Source: Pirellulaceae bacterium
Lineage (GTDB): Bacteria; Planctomycetota; Planctomycetia; Pirellulales; Pirellulaceae
Direction: 5' to 3'
Assembly: GCA_023382975.1 (NCBI GenBank)
Contig: JAHDXO010000002.1
Coordinates: 104,389 to 168,388 of the forward strand
Length of the DNA stretch: 64,000 bases
A model generated the notes under the pieces. It was not told the origin of the DNA, ran no database searches, and saw only the letters and a list, made by a program, of their open reading frames with translations. The position numbers and the translations under genes were made by a program. Within the stretch, counting starts at the first letter, position 1; each line of letters begins with the position of its first letter. Below, piece after piece: positions 26,433 through 35,011 of the stretch.

Positions 26433-26588
26433 TCACTTCTTCGACTTCTTGTCCTTTTTGCGTTTCTTGTCCTTTTTCCCCTTCTCTTTCCCCTTCTTTC
26501 TTTTCGAATCCTTCTTCGATTTCTTCTCGTCCTCCTGCTCTTCGCAGCGTTTCGTGCATTCGTCGTCGATGCAGAGGGGGCAGCTCAT
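26433..26588 (-). CDS. Small protein with N-terminal cysteines and a poly-Lys/Glu tail
   Basis: A 51-residue open frame. It begins MSCPLCIDDECTKRC, with four cysteines in CxxC and CxxxC spacing, and continues as an almost pure Lys/Glu/Asp tail (EEQEDEKKSKKDSKRKK and further KK/KGK runs), ending at a TGA at 26433. An AAAGGG sequence lies about nine bases before ATG 26588, and the gene starts 19 bases after the stop of the amidohydrolase gene, probably in the same transcript. A compact zinc knuckle with a nucleic-acid-binding basic tail is a reasonable guess. A larger shadow frame overlaps it on the same strand. Confidence 0.55.
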   Translation of the reverse strand: MSCPLCIDDECTKRCEEQEDEKKSKKDSKRKKGKEKGKKDKKRKKDKKSKK

Positions 26589-26607
26589 TGCTCGGCCCTT
26601 TCGGTAA

Positions 26608-27639
26608 TTAAGTCGACAGGCGGTAGAAGCGTTCGGCGTTGTCGTGGAACAGTTTCTGTTGTTCGTCGCGGGTCCGAGTTGCCACGATTTGCTTCAGGGC
26701 GCCGACCCACTCCGCGAGCGTTGCACCCCGCGTGCAGACCGGCCAGTCGCTGGCGAACATCACTCGGTCCGGGCCGAAGGCATCGAGGCAGTGATTGACG
26801 ATCGGCGCCAAATCGTCCGGCTTCCAGACCTCCGGAGTGACCCGCGCAACGATCCCCGAGATCTTGCAGACGACGTTGTTCCGCTTGGCCATGTCGGCCA
26901 GATCGCGGCGCCACTGCTCGCGCTGCTGGATCGCCTGCTCCGTACCCGCATTCGGCCCGCTGAACCATTGCACGTCCGCGTTGCCGCAGTGGTCCAGCAC
27001 GAAACGCGTCGCGGGGCAGAGGTCGGCCAAGCGGGCGCCATCGGCCAACTCGGCCGGCCGCATGCACAGGTCGAAGCACATGCCCAAATCGCCCAGCAGT
27101 TTCATGCTGCGGACAAACGACTCCTCCAGGCAGAGGCCGCGTTTGGCGTCGCCGGCGTGCAGCACCTGACGCACGCCCTTGATGTACGGGCTGTCGCGGA
27201 ACGCCCGGATATACTCGGCGAATCCGGCTTCGGCGGGTCGGCCCGAAATGACGGCGGCGACCGTTGGATGATCGGCACTGCGGCACAGTTCGATCACATA
27301 CTCGGCCTCTTCCCGCTGCTGAACCGGATCGAGGGCGACCTCCATGTAGACCGCTTTCACGACGTTCAATCCTCGCGTCGCGTCGAGATAATCGGCGGTC
27401 AGAAAGCTCCTTTCCAACTTGGCGTTTCCCTTCACCCAAGGCAAGCGGAAACGCTCCAGATCCCACAGATGCTGGTGCGTGTCGATGATCGGCTGAACGG
27501 GTTCCGTCGCCTCCACCGGTTCGTCCGCCGACGATGGCCGAGCAGAGATTCCGACAGCCGCAGCGGCGGCCAAAGCAGTAGATTGCTGCAGAAAGCGACG
27601 CCGCGTGGTCCTGGTAACAGTGATTTCAACGGCTTTCAT
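26608..27639 (-). CDS. Tat-exported amidohydrolase-family (amidohydrolase 2) protein
   Basis: A 343-residue TIM-barrel metal hydrolase with a twin-arginine signal (TRTTRRRFLQQSTALAAAAA). Metal motifs of the amidohydrolase_2 group are present: PIIDTHQHLWD for the first HxH, FVLDHCGNADV for the middle His, and DRVMFASDWPVC for the catalytic Asp. Enzymes of this group include lactone hydrolases (fuconolactonase-like) and decarboxylases; the DTHQHLWD start is typical of the lactonase-like type. ATG 27639 is favoured over ATG 27645 because GAGGAG is seven bases upstream of it. Confidence 0.85.
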   Translation of the reverse strand: MKAVEITVTRTTRRRFLQQSTALAAAAAVGISARPSSADEPVEATEPVQPIIDTHQHLWDLERFRLPWVKGNAKLERSFLTADYLDATRGLNVVKAVYMEVALDPVQQREEAEYVIELCRSADHPTVAAVISGRPAEAGFAEYIRAFRDSPYIKGVRQVLHAGDAKRGLCLEESFVRSMKLLGDLGMCFDLCMRPAELADGARLADLCPATRFVLDHCGNADVQWFSGPNAGTEQAIQQREQWRRDLADMAKRNNVVCKISGIVARVTPEVWKPDDLAPIVNHCLDAFGPDRVMFASDWPVCTRGATLAEWVGALKQIVATRTRDEQQKLFHDNAERFYRLST

Positions 27640-27664
27640 CGTCATACTCCTCGCTTCAAATCCC

Positions 27665-27688
27665 GTAGCTGAATTCGTGAGAATTCAG
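27665..27688 (+). repeat. REP-like palindrome with GTAG foot
   Basis: Same sequence as the copy at 25535-25558 but in the opposite orientation: GTAG, then CTGAATTC, loop GTGA, GAATTCAG. It lies between the amidohydrolase start and the nitroreductase stop. Confidence 0.75.
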
Positions 27689-27725
27689 GGCCAAATCATT
27701 CTGCTGACTTCCGATCGAGCACGAA

Positions 27726-28238
27726 TCACAGTCCGTCCCGGACGAGCAGTTCCAGGGACTTTCGTTCCGCGGCGTGGCGGTCGGCCGGTTTCGCGTCCGC
27801 CGGATAGCCGAGCGGCAGCAAGACCATCGGTTCCAAGTAACTGGGCAGTTCCAGCACGAGACTGCACTGGTAGGCATTGAACGCGCAAATCCAACAAGTG
27901 CCAAGACCGATTTCGGCGGCAGCCAGCGTGATATGATCGACGGCGATCGCGACATCGATGTCGCAATGGTCCTTGCCGTCGCGGCGCCGCCAAGCCTGTT
28001 GGTGGTCTCCGCAGGCCACGATCATCACCGGCGCGTTCGACGACGACACCCATTCCGGAGCGATCTGCGCGATGTGCTCGGGATCTCGCAAGATCACGAA
28101 CTGGTAGGGCTGCAGATTGCAGGCCGACGGAGCCACGCGGGCGGCTTCCAAGACATACAACAGCTTTTCCTCTTCAACCGCCCGGTCCTCGAACTGCCGA
28201 ACCGAACAGCGTTGTTTCATCAAATCGAGCACTTGCAC
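27726..28238 (-). CDS. Nitroreductase-family FMN oxidoreductase
   Basis: A 170-residue nitroreductase-fold protein: VLDLMKQRCSVRQFEDRAV (FMN-binding Arg/Ser start), VLEAARVAPSACNLQPYQFVIL, HITLAAAEIGLGTCWICAFN, and LEPMVLLPLGYPAD. GTG 28238, just after GGAGG, gives a normal-length family member. The frame is however open back to a TTG at 28595 that overlaps the cysteine desulfurase stop. That 119-residue extension has high-GC coding-like codons and a cysteine cluster (FCPADCPIFRDCCYR), so a longer protein with an extra metal-binding domain is possible. The substrate is unknown. Confidence 0.8.
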   Translation of the reverse strand: MQVLDLMKQRCSVRQFEDRAVEEEKLLYVLEAARVAPSACNLQPYQFVILRDPEHIAQIAPEWVSSSNAPVMIVACGDHQQAWRRRDGKDHCDIDVAIAVDHITLAAAEIGLGTCWICAFNAYQCSLVLELPSYLEPMVLLPLGYPADAKPADRHAAERKSLELLVRDGL

Positions 28239-28591
28239 AGGGTGGCCTCCTCCGATGCGTTTTTTTGCAGAACCGTTTGAGTCTTCGCGAATGCAGCGCC
28301 GACGCCAGCGGTGCTTCAACATCCCGTACAGCCGATGGTAACCGTAGGGGACGGGTTTCGGCAACCGGTAGCAACAGTCGCGGAAAATCGGACAATCCGC
28401 GGGACAAAATTGACGGGACCGCAGATCCGGGTCTAGGGCGATTGCGAGGGATTCAAAGAATTCTTCGTCGTCCCACGGTGACAAGGGCGCCCAAAAGCAG
28501 CCGCGGCCTACCGCGATGCGATCGATGCGCACCGTGTCCCCGGACGCCACGCGCAGTTGGCTTGGGCCGAAAGCACCAAAGAGGAGGTTGG

Positions 28592-29749
28592 TCAACGAAG
28601 AATCGCAAGAACGCGGCCGACTTCTGCGCCGACTTGATCAATATCCGCCTCTGTCGTAAAACGGCCAATGCCGAAGCGGAAGCTGGAGCGGGCGAGGTCA
28701 TATCCGACGCCCAGGGCAGTAAGGACATGGCTCGGTTCAGGACTGCCCGCCGAACAGGCCGCCCCTTGACTGATAGCTACGTCCCTCAGAGAGAATAGGA
28801 ATTCATCGCCATTCACGCCGGGAAATCCTACGGACAATAGACCGGGAAGCGAGTCGGTTGGATGTCCATGAAGGACTATATCGGAACAGCATCCCCTGAG
28901 CTTTTCGACCAACAACCTTTGTAGATTCCAAAGGCGGGGGACGTCGCCGGCAAGGTTGGAAACTGCAAGTTCACAAGCAGTACCGAAACCGACGATGTTC
29001 GGAACTGGGAGGGTTCCCGGCCGGATTCCAGACTCCTGACCGCCACCGTAACAGAGTGGCACAAGGATATCTGTCTTGCGTTTCTCCCGCACGAACAAAG
29101 CCCCGATACCCTTGGGGCCATACGCCTTATGCGCAGACAGGCTCAATAGATCAACGTTCCACTTGTCAACGTCCACCGGCATCCTGCCGAGGGCTTGGGC
29201 GGCATCACAGTGGAACATAACACCCCGCCGGTCGCATGCCTCGCCGATACGTTCGAGAGGTTGAATTGTGCCTACCTCGTTGTTCGCTGCCATGATGCTC
29301 ACCAGCACAGTCTCCGGTCTGATGGCAGCCTCGACTGACCGCCAATCCACTGCGCCGTGGCTGTCCGGGCGCAAAAAAGTCACCTTCCATCCAAGTTTTT
29401 CCAGAAAGCGGCACGGCTCGATAACCGCCTTGTGCTCAATGGCTGATGTGACGATGTGCCCCGGCAAGGTACCTTTTGCTCGGCAAATGCCGAGGATCGC
29501 AAGATTGTTGCTTTCGGTTGCACCACTTGTGAAGACGATGGACGCGGCGTGCGCGCCGATCGCAGCGGCAACCTGCGAACGCGATTTTTCGACGGCATGG
29601 GCCGCGCAGCTACCTGCGGAATGGTGCTGATTGGAGGGGTTTCCGCAGATTTCGGTAAAGTAAGGACGCATTGCTTGGAACACCACCGGATCGACAGGAG
29701 TCGTCGAATTGTTGTCAAGATAGACCACGCGAAGTTCCTCCCCGGTCAT
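28592..29749 (-). CDS. sspA: Cysteine desulfurase of the phosphorothioation island (SspA/DndA/IscS type)
   Basis: A 385-residue class V PLP aminotransferase-fold enzyme that removes sulfur from cysteine. It shows YLDNNSTTPVDP at the start, FTSGATESNNLAI, the PLP lysine in SLSAHKAYGPKG near residue 205, and the persulfide cysteine in SQGAACSAGSPEPSHVL near 330. It is the last gene of a nine-gene minus-strand operon, nine bases after the FtsK-like sspH gene. ATG 29749 is used; an in-frame TTG at 29755 is possible. Housekeeping IscS is similar in sequence, so the assignment to phosphorothioation rests on context: a PAPS-reductase-like gene and dpt/ssp-type restriction genes in the same operon. 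It would load sulfur onto SspD. Confidence 0.88.
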   Translation of the reverse strand: MTGEELRVVYLDNNSTTPVDPVVFQAMRPYFTEICGNPSNQHHSAGSCAAHAVEKSRSQVAAAIGAHAASIVFTSGATESNNLAILGICRAKGTLPGHIVTSAIEHKAVIEPCRFLEKLGWKVTFLRPDSHGAVDWRSVEAAIRPETVLVSIMAANNEVGTIQPLERIGEACDRRGVMFHCDAAQALGRMPVDVDKWNVDLLSLSAHKAYGPKGIGALFVREKRKTDILVPLCYGGGQESGIRPGTLPVPNIVGFGTACELAVSNLAGDVPRLWNLQRLLVEKLRGCCSDIVLHGHPTDSLPGLLSVGFPGVNGDEFLFSLRDVAISQGAACSAGSPEPSHVLTALGVGYDLARSSFRFGIGRFTTEADIDQVGAEVGRVLAILR

Positions 29750-29758
29750 CGTCAAAAC

Positions 29759-32700
29759 TCATGACATGACTCTGACTATCGCATCGACGAACTCGGCTTC
29801 GGTCAAAGGCACCTGGGCAAAACACAGTCCTGGAACGCCTTCTAGTTTTGCAAGAAGATGCCCATTCCCGAGAAGGAATTCGGCACCGGATTCGCCTAGG
29901 GCAATTTCGGAGGTTCCTGCCGCATCCACCTTGAGGATTAGCCGGTTTCCGAGGTTAGCTCGTAACTGCATGGGCATCACATTCGCATCAGGCCGCTGTG
30001 CCGCAAACACCAGATGGATACCCGCCGCCCTGGCTTTCACTCCCAAGCGGCCGACGATGTTCGTTACTGCTTCCTTGTAATCATCAACCATCATCCATTC
30101 GGCGAATTCGTCGTGGATCAGCCAGATGATTGGAAGGCGATCCGCTTCCGTGGAACGTTTGTTGTACTCATCCAGGTTCGGGCAACGGGCAGCCCGGAAC
30201 TTCCCGTACCGGACGTCCATTTCAGCCACCAGTTGCTCCAGCTTGGCAATCGCCGCGTCAGGCTCCACGACGATGGCGGCGTCCAGTTGAGGCAGGGTCT
30301 CGAAGGCGAAATAGTCAACGCCCTGTTTCGGATCGATCAGCACGATGCGGGCTTGTCCCGGCAGGTTCGTTGCGGCGATGGCGAGGATGATGTTTTGCAT
30401 CAGGACCGACTTGCCGCTTCCTGTTGACCCAGCGATCAGCGTATGCGGAGCATGAGCCTTGCCCGGAGAAAGGAAGAGCAACTCCCCGTCGTCCTCTCTC
30501 ACCCCGATAAGCAAAGAACGATTGCCCCATTCCGCCGCCGGCTGCCACTTGGCCCATAGTTCTGGCGTCCGGATCACGCGACGTTTCGGCCGTTCGATCG
30601 AGAGGCTCACCAGGCCCGGTTCGGGACGGATTGCCACGATATTCAGACCATAGGTGGTAAGCAGCTCCGATCGCTTCCGACCGACCTGTTCGACCGTGAG
30701 GCTCGAGCTGCCGGCAAACTTAATCAGGGCACAGTTTGGGGTGAGCGTACTAGAAACCACCTTTGCCTGAAGCTGGAACTGCTGAAGGGCGTGTTTCGAC
30801 TTCGTCTCGACTGCGTGGAGCCACGTGTTGTCGTCGTTTGATTCAGCATCGGGTTCCACGCCAGATACGACACGTGCGATTGCCGGATATGCCCAGTTTG
30901 TATCCGCGCTTGCCTGCGTCAGGGCACTGGAGTCTGCCACACGCTGTCTTGCATTGCCGCTTGGTGTCCTGGGGGCAAGAGGAGGAGTCGGGCTCCCTCC
31001 AGTCCCGCCATTGTCAGGCGGCGGCTCGTCATCCTTGTCCGGCGTGTGGATGCGCGGTGCCTTGATCTTCGCGCGGTCTGTCGGCCGCTGGTATTCGATT
31101 TCGGACCAGACATCCTGTTGCGCAATACTCCGCCGCAAAGTCAGTGGGTCGCGGTTCTCGAAGTAGCAGCGAACCAGTTCTCGGAGTTCGGGACGCCCGA
31201 AGACTTCCTGGTATGCCCCTTCCGGTTCGGCCACGGGCGCAAAGGAAGAGCAGTCGCATGGATCATCGGGTCCCCACACAAACACATGCGAATACCCGCG
31301 AATGGAGATCTCGCACGCACCTTCGCGGATGGCGCGTCGCCAATCCGCCAAGTTAATCCGGGCACTCGCGGGGAACTGGACCCCATCCAGGATCAAGTCG
31401 GACAGGCGCGCAAGCCAAAGGTCACGATCCAGCCGTTCGGGAGCACCAAACACGGCTTCGTTGATGCGTTTGATCGTATCACGCAACTGCTTCTGCGATT
31501 CCTTTCGCTTGGTTGACAACCCGGCAAGTTCGATGTATTTCGCCTCTGAGACAAAGACGGTCAGGCGTAAGGCACCTTGTTCAGTCACCTCGGGGGACAA
31601 ACAGAGAATGTCTGCGATCTGCTCTTCACGCTGGCCCAGCCAGTCGGCGTAGTCGTCCAGGAAATACCAGCCGTGGTAACGCCGCTCGCCAAGTTCGTGC
31701 CGGAGCATAAACCGGCTGAGGACAATTCCCATTAACTCACTGGCGTTGCGCCCACGCTTTGCTGCCCGCAGCACGATGTCGCCCGAAACGTCGTTGGCGT
31801 CGTTGACGAAGCGCTCGGCCAGTTCGCGGCACTGCGTGTCCGAAAGGCCAAGGTTTAGGGCTTTGATGCGCTGCAAGACCATCGAGATGAGCAGGCCCAG
31901 GGGAGCTTTCGAGGAAATGATGACGTTCCGTCCCTGGGTCTTCGACTGCTTGTAGCGAATCACCCGTACATGCTGGTTCAGAAGCTGACGGCGATCGAGT
32001 AACTCGTCGTAGTTCACGACCCAATTGCCCAGGTTGTGCGTCTCCTCGAAAATCCTGGCTGTCCGATTATCGCGGAAGTCGAGTTGACGCGCAGGCAAGA
32101 GCCGCTTCCCCTCGTTCTCGTCCCAATCGCCTTTTATGAAGGTGGTAAGCGCCGTCAGGAAACTCCAACCTTCAGCCGTCTGCACCGGGCAGCACAGGTA
32201 GACGACAGACTTCATGTCGTCGATGGCGGCAGCCCGACGGCGTGACCAGCGTGCCGGGACGAGCGTTTCCATCGAAATGGGGGCGGCCGTCTCAGGATAC
32301 CATTCGACCTGTGAGTGACGGGCAATGACGTCCTGCGAAAACACGATGTCATACGGGCAGCCGTCTTTCGGATTTGGCGGCGGCGCCTGGTCCGCGATGA
32401 TGCAGATGCGCAGCCTCGCCATGAAATCCTGCGTCGCTTCGCTTGCGTTGAACGAATCAATGTCCGCATCCCCCTGGCTGACGATGGCACGGTACAGGTC
32501 GCGCAGACGCCCGGCGTCTCCGTGGCGGAGCAAAACCTGGCAACGGACGTCCTCCTCGTCTTCATAAAGTTGCCCAATGCGCTCCACCACCGCCTGCGGC
32601 AGACGCGTCGAATCGCAGTTATACAGTACGACGGACATGTTGGCGTGTTCGTGCGGATGAAGCCTGAGGTAACGCTGAACCAGGTCCAGGACGCAGTTGC

Positions 32701-35011
32701 TACCCGTCGTCGGGTTCTCGTTCGTGTCATCCGGTTCGGTGTCGTTGATGACCGGGGATTCATGGAGCGTGTAGTCCTGAACGCAATCGGTCATGGCCAT
32801 CAAATCGGGTTGGCTGCCCGCCCATCCGAGCACCACCTCCGGATAGAAAGCGTGTGACAGTTCTTGTTCCAGGTCCTTGAAGTACAACCTCGTGTCACCG
32901 AAGAACACTTCCCGGGCGGTCAGCAGGTGCCGCACCAAACCCACAAGCATCGTGGCCTTCACCTGCATGGCCGAAAGCCGCAGAGGATGCCACGGCGCAA
33001 CCACGGTCGCGGCTGTTCCGCCTTCGATGTGCGCTGTACCGATTGACAGCAGCGGGCGCAATAGCAACTCGCGGTTGCGGTCTCCCTTAGCCTGGCGAAC
33101 GATGACATCCAGCAGCCCGGAGTAGGCTACGACCTGCGAACGCAGCGAAGCGCTATGCAGCCCAGCTTCGCACATCTCCTTGATCGCGTTCGTGTATTCC
33201 TCCTCAAACAGAGCGAACTTGGCTCCGATCATTGCGCCAAGATCCTCGGGCACAAGTTGCTGTCTAACTGCCTCCTTCAAGTTGTTACGGAACTGAACCG
33301 CGATGTCGTTTTGCTTCTTATAGACGGGGACGAACGAACCGCGATCGCGGTCGTAGGCGGGAACAAAAGTCTTGACGTTGCCAAGGTCCACGGTCTGAAG
33401 CGCGCCTTTGGTGCTAACCGGCTCTTGGAGCGCGCGGCAGTAAACGAGCGGGTGTTCGGCCAACCGGTTCCAGTCATCGACGAGTTGTGAGGACACGGCG
33501 TTTCGGTCGTACTTCCACACTAGCTGTGTCGAGTACGATTGAGTTCCTCCCGTCATGACATCGACTTCCAGTTCCAGGACGAACTTGAGCTGAAGTGCGG
33601 CCTTGGCGGTCGAGCGATTTAGCGTGGTTCTCCTCTGCTGAGCCCATTCAGCAACCAGCTTGGGGAAGTCGAAAAGCTGACCGACATTCCAACTCACACG
33701 GTCACCGAAAAGCGCCTTGGCTCCCGCGTAGCGGCGGGCGAAATATAAGCCCGCATCGACGTTCAAGTCCTTCAGTTCTTTTTTCGTAGCCCGGTCGCAC
33801 CTGATCTTTAGCTTTCTCTTTGCTCCCGCTTCGCCTTGGCTGAAGAGCGATTCCATGCACAAGGCAATGCCGAGCAGGAAATCATCCGTTTCCCGCGCCT
33901 TGCCGAAAACGAATCGGTCCCAGGCGGATTTGAGCTTCCGATCTTCCTTCAGCTCGTTGCGGTGCGCCTCGTAGAACTCACTGTCGTCCTCAGTGGGTTC
34001 GTTTCCCAAGCGGGTCACCAAGCTCTGAAGATATTCTCGTTCGTCGTCCGAAAGCAGTTCCGGTTCCCGATCGTCGAAGAAGCGGATGGTTTCCCTCGCG
34101 AGGTTGAACTTCTCCCTCTTCACTCCGTCAAAGAGTGGGCGAATCTGTTCCCATTCGCATTCAGCAAGCGCCGATGACGCGGCATTCCATCCGCTTGGGC
34201 TGTGAATGAACGATTCTATCGTGGGGTGCAGTCCGACAGGAATCGCGTCGATGGCCTTGGCGAAGGCAGTTTCCAGCTCATCCTCGCCCAGGAGGAGCTG
34301 CGAAGGCGTCTGCTTGAGCAGGTAGCAACCACGGGCGCGGAATCCCGCGCTGTATTCCTTCTTCCACGCCGAGAAGCGTCCCCGCGCGGCTTCCTTGATG
34401 CGACTGGAGAACACCGAGTCCTTCGGCAGCCGAAGCGCTGGCAGAGCTTCCCCCAACGCTTGGAGGATCGGAAGCCCATCAGTCTCGATGGCCGAACGTG
34501 TCTGCAAGACGTAGCCCGCAATTCGGTCCAGTGGCGCAACACGCAGGTCTTGAAGGCCGGTGAGCGCCTTCTCCCACCACTTGGAATGTTCCTCGGACAG
34601 CGACAGTCCTTCGCTGGCGACCCTGATCCACAACTCCGGGTGTTCCTGCAGCTCCGGCCCTCCGATCCGGATGAACTCCTTCAGCGACTGTTCCTCGTCG
34701 TCCCCGGTGTTCGCAATCAGTAGTACCGGCTTTTCCGTGGTTGCGTTGCGGAAGTACGTCGCGGGAAGCGTTGTTAGCACTTCTTCGGGAAGTTGCTGCC
34801 CATCAAGGAAAGCCTTGGGAAGCCTGAGATCGATCTGCGCTGCGAGGGAGGGTTCGGCAAGAATTTGGCGAGCTACGGCCGCCGTGTGCTCCGCGCTCAA
34901 GCAGTCTATGGTAAACCGAGCCGTGCCCTCTGACTGCGCGCCGCGGTCGCCCGACAACTCCTCCTTGAGCAATAGGGAAACAATGCTGCCGATGAGTTCT
35001 GATATATTCAC
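29759..35011 (-). CDS. sspH: Phosphorothioation-dependent restriction protein SspH/DptH-like, FtsK-type ATPase
   Basis: A 1750-residue protein. The N-terminal three quarters are unlike common domains, although the size and layout fit DptH/SspH. The C-terminal 230 residues are a FtsK/HerA-type ATPase: HTLIAGSTGSGKSVLMQN (Walker A near residue 1527), RIVLIDPKQGVDY, IIWLIHDEFAEW (Walker B) and HLVFAAQRPDANVMP. A Pro/Gly-rich linker with PPPDNGGTGG lies near 1330. GTG 35011 overlaps the sspG stop (GTGA) and has a GGGGG site five bases upstream; the ATG at 35050 would intrude 43 bases into sspG. In Dpt and SspFGH systems this subunit acts with F and G against DNA lacking phosphorothioate. It may be the DNA-translocating or nicking subunit here, by inference. 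Confidence 0.82.
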   Translation of the reverse strand: MNISELIGSIVSLLLKEELSGDRGAQSEGTARFTIDCLSAEHTAAVARQILAEPSLAAQIDLRLPKAFLDGQQLPEEVLTTLPATYFRNATTEKPVLLIANTGDDEEQSLKEFIRIGGPELQEHPELWIRVASEGLSLSEEHSKWWEKALTGLQDLRVAPLDRIAGYVLQTRSAIETDGLPILQALGEALPALRLPKDSVFSSRIKEAARGRFSAWKKEYSAGFRARGCYLLKQTPSQLLLGEDELETAFAKAIDAIPVGLHPTIESFIHSPSGWNAASSALAECEWEQIRPLFDGVKREKFNLARETIRFFDDREPELLSDDEREYLQSLVTRLGNEPTEDDSEFYEAHRNELKEDRKLKSAWDRFVFGKARETDDFLLGIALCMESLFSQGEAGAKRKLKIRCDRATKKELKDLNVDAGLYFARRYAGAKALFGDRVSWNVGQLFDFPKLVAEWAQQRRTTLNRSTAKAALQLKFVLELEVDVMTGGTQSYSTQLVWKYDRNAVSSQLVDDWNRLAEHPLVYCRALQEPVSTKGALQTVDLGNVKTFVPAYDRDRGSFVPVYKKQNDIAVQFRNNLKEAVRQQLVPEDLGAMIGAKFALFEEEYTNAIKEMCEAGLHSASLRSQVVAYSGLLDVIVRQAKGDRNRELLLRPLLSIGTAHIEGGTAATVVAPWHPLRLSAMQVKATMLVGLVRHLLTAREVFFGDTRLYFKDLEQELSHAFYPEVVLGWAGSQPDLMAMTDCVQDYTLHESPVINDTEPDDTNENPTTGSNCVLDLVQRYLRLHPHEHANMSVVLYNCDSTRLPQAVVERIGQLYEDEEDVRCQVLLRHGDAGRLRDLYRAIVSQGDADIDSFNASEATQDFMARLRICIIADQAPPPNPKDGCPYDIVFSQDVIARHSQVEWYPETAAPISMETLVPARWSRRRAAAIDDMKSVVYLCCPVQTAEGWSFLTALTTFIKGDWDENEGKRLLPARQLDFRDNRTARIFEETHNLGNWVVNYDELLDRRQLLNQHVRVIRYKQSKTQGRNVIISSKAPLGLLISMVLQRIKALNLGLSDTQCRELAERFVNDANDVSGDIVLRAAKRGRNASELMGIVLSRFMLRHELGERRYHGWYFLDDYADWLGQREEQIADILCLSPEVTEQGALRLTVFVSEAKYIELAGLSTKRKESQKQLRDTIKRINEAVFGAPERLDRDLWLARLSDLILDGVQFPASARINLADWRRAIREGACEISIRGYSHVFVWGPDDPCDCSSFAPVAEPEGAYQEVFGRPELRELVRCYFENRDPLTLRRSIAQQDVWSEIEYQRPTDRAKIKAPRIHTPDKDDEPPPDNGGTGGSPTPPLAPRTPSGNARQRVADSSALTQASADTNWAYPAIARVVSGVEPDAESNDDNTWLHAVETKSKHALQQFQLQAKVVSSTLTPNCALIKFAGSSSLTVEQVGRKRSELLTTYGLNIVAIRPEPGLVSLSIERPKRRVIRTPELWAKWQPAAEWGNRSLLIGVREDDGELLFLSPGKAHAPHTLIAGSTGSGKSVLMQNIILAIAATNLPGQARIVLIDPKQGVDYFAFETLPQLDAAIVVEPDAAIAKLEQLVAEMDVRYGKFRAARCPNLDEYNKRSTEADRLPIIWLIHDEFAEWMMVDDYKEAVTNIVGRLGVKARAAGIHLVFAAQRPDANVMPMQLRANLGNRLILKVDAAGTSEIALGESGAEFLLGNGHLLAKLEGVPGLCFAQVPLTEAEFVDAIVRVMS

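Noticed and set aside
26314..26559. 81-codon Glu/Lys-rich minus-strand frame
   Set aside because: Overlaps the 51-codon frame 26433-26588, which starts next to a ribosome-binding site and has the cysteine pattern; the longer one is its shifted shadow.
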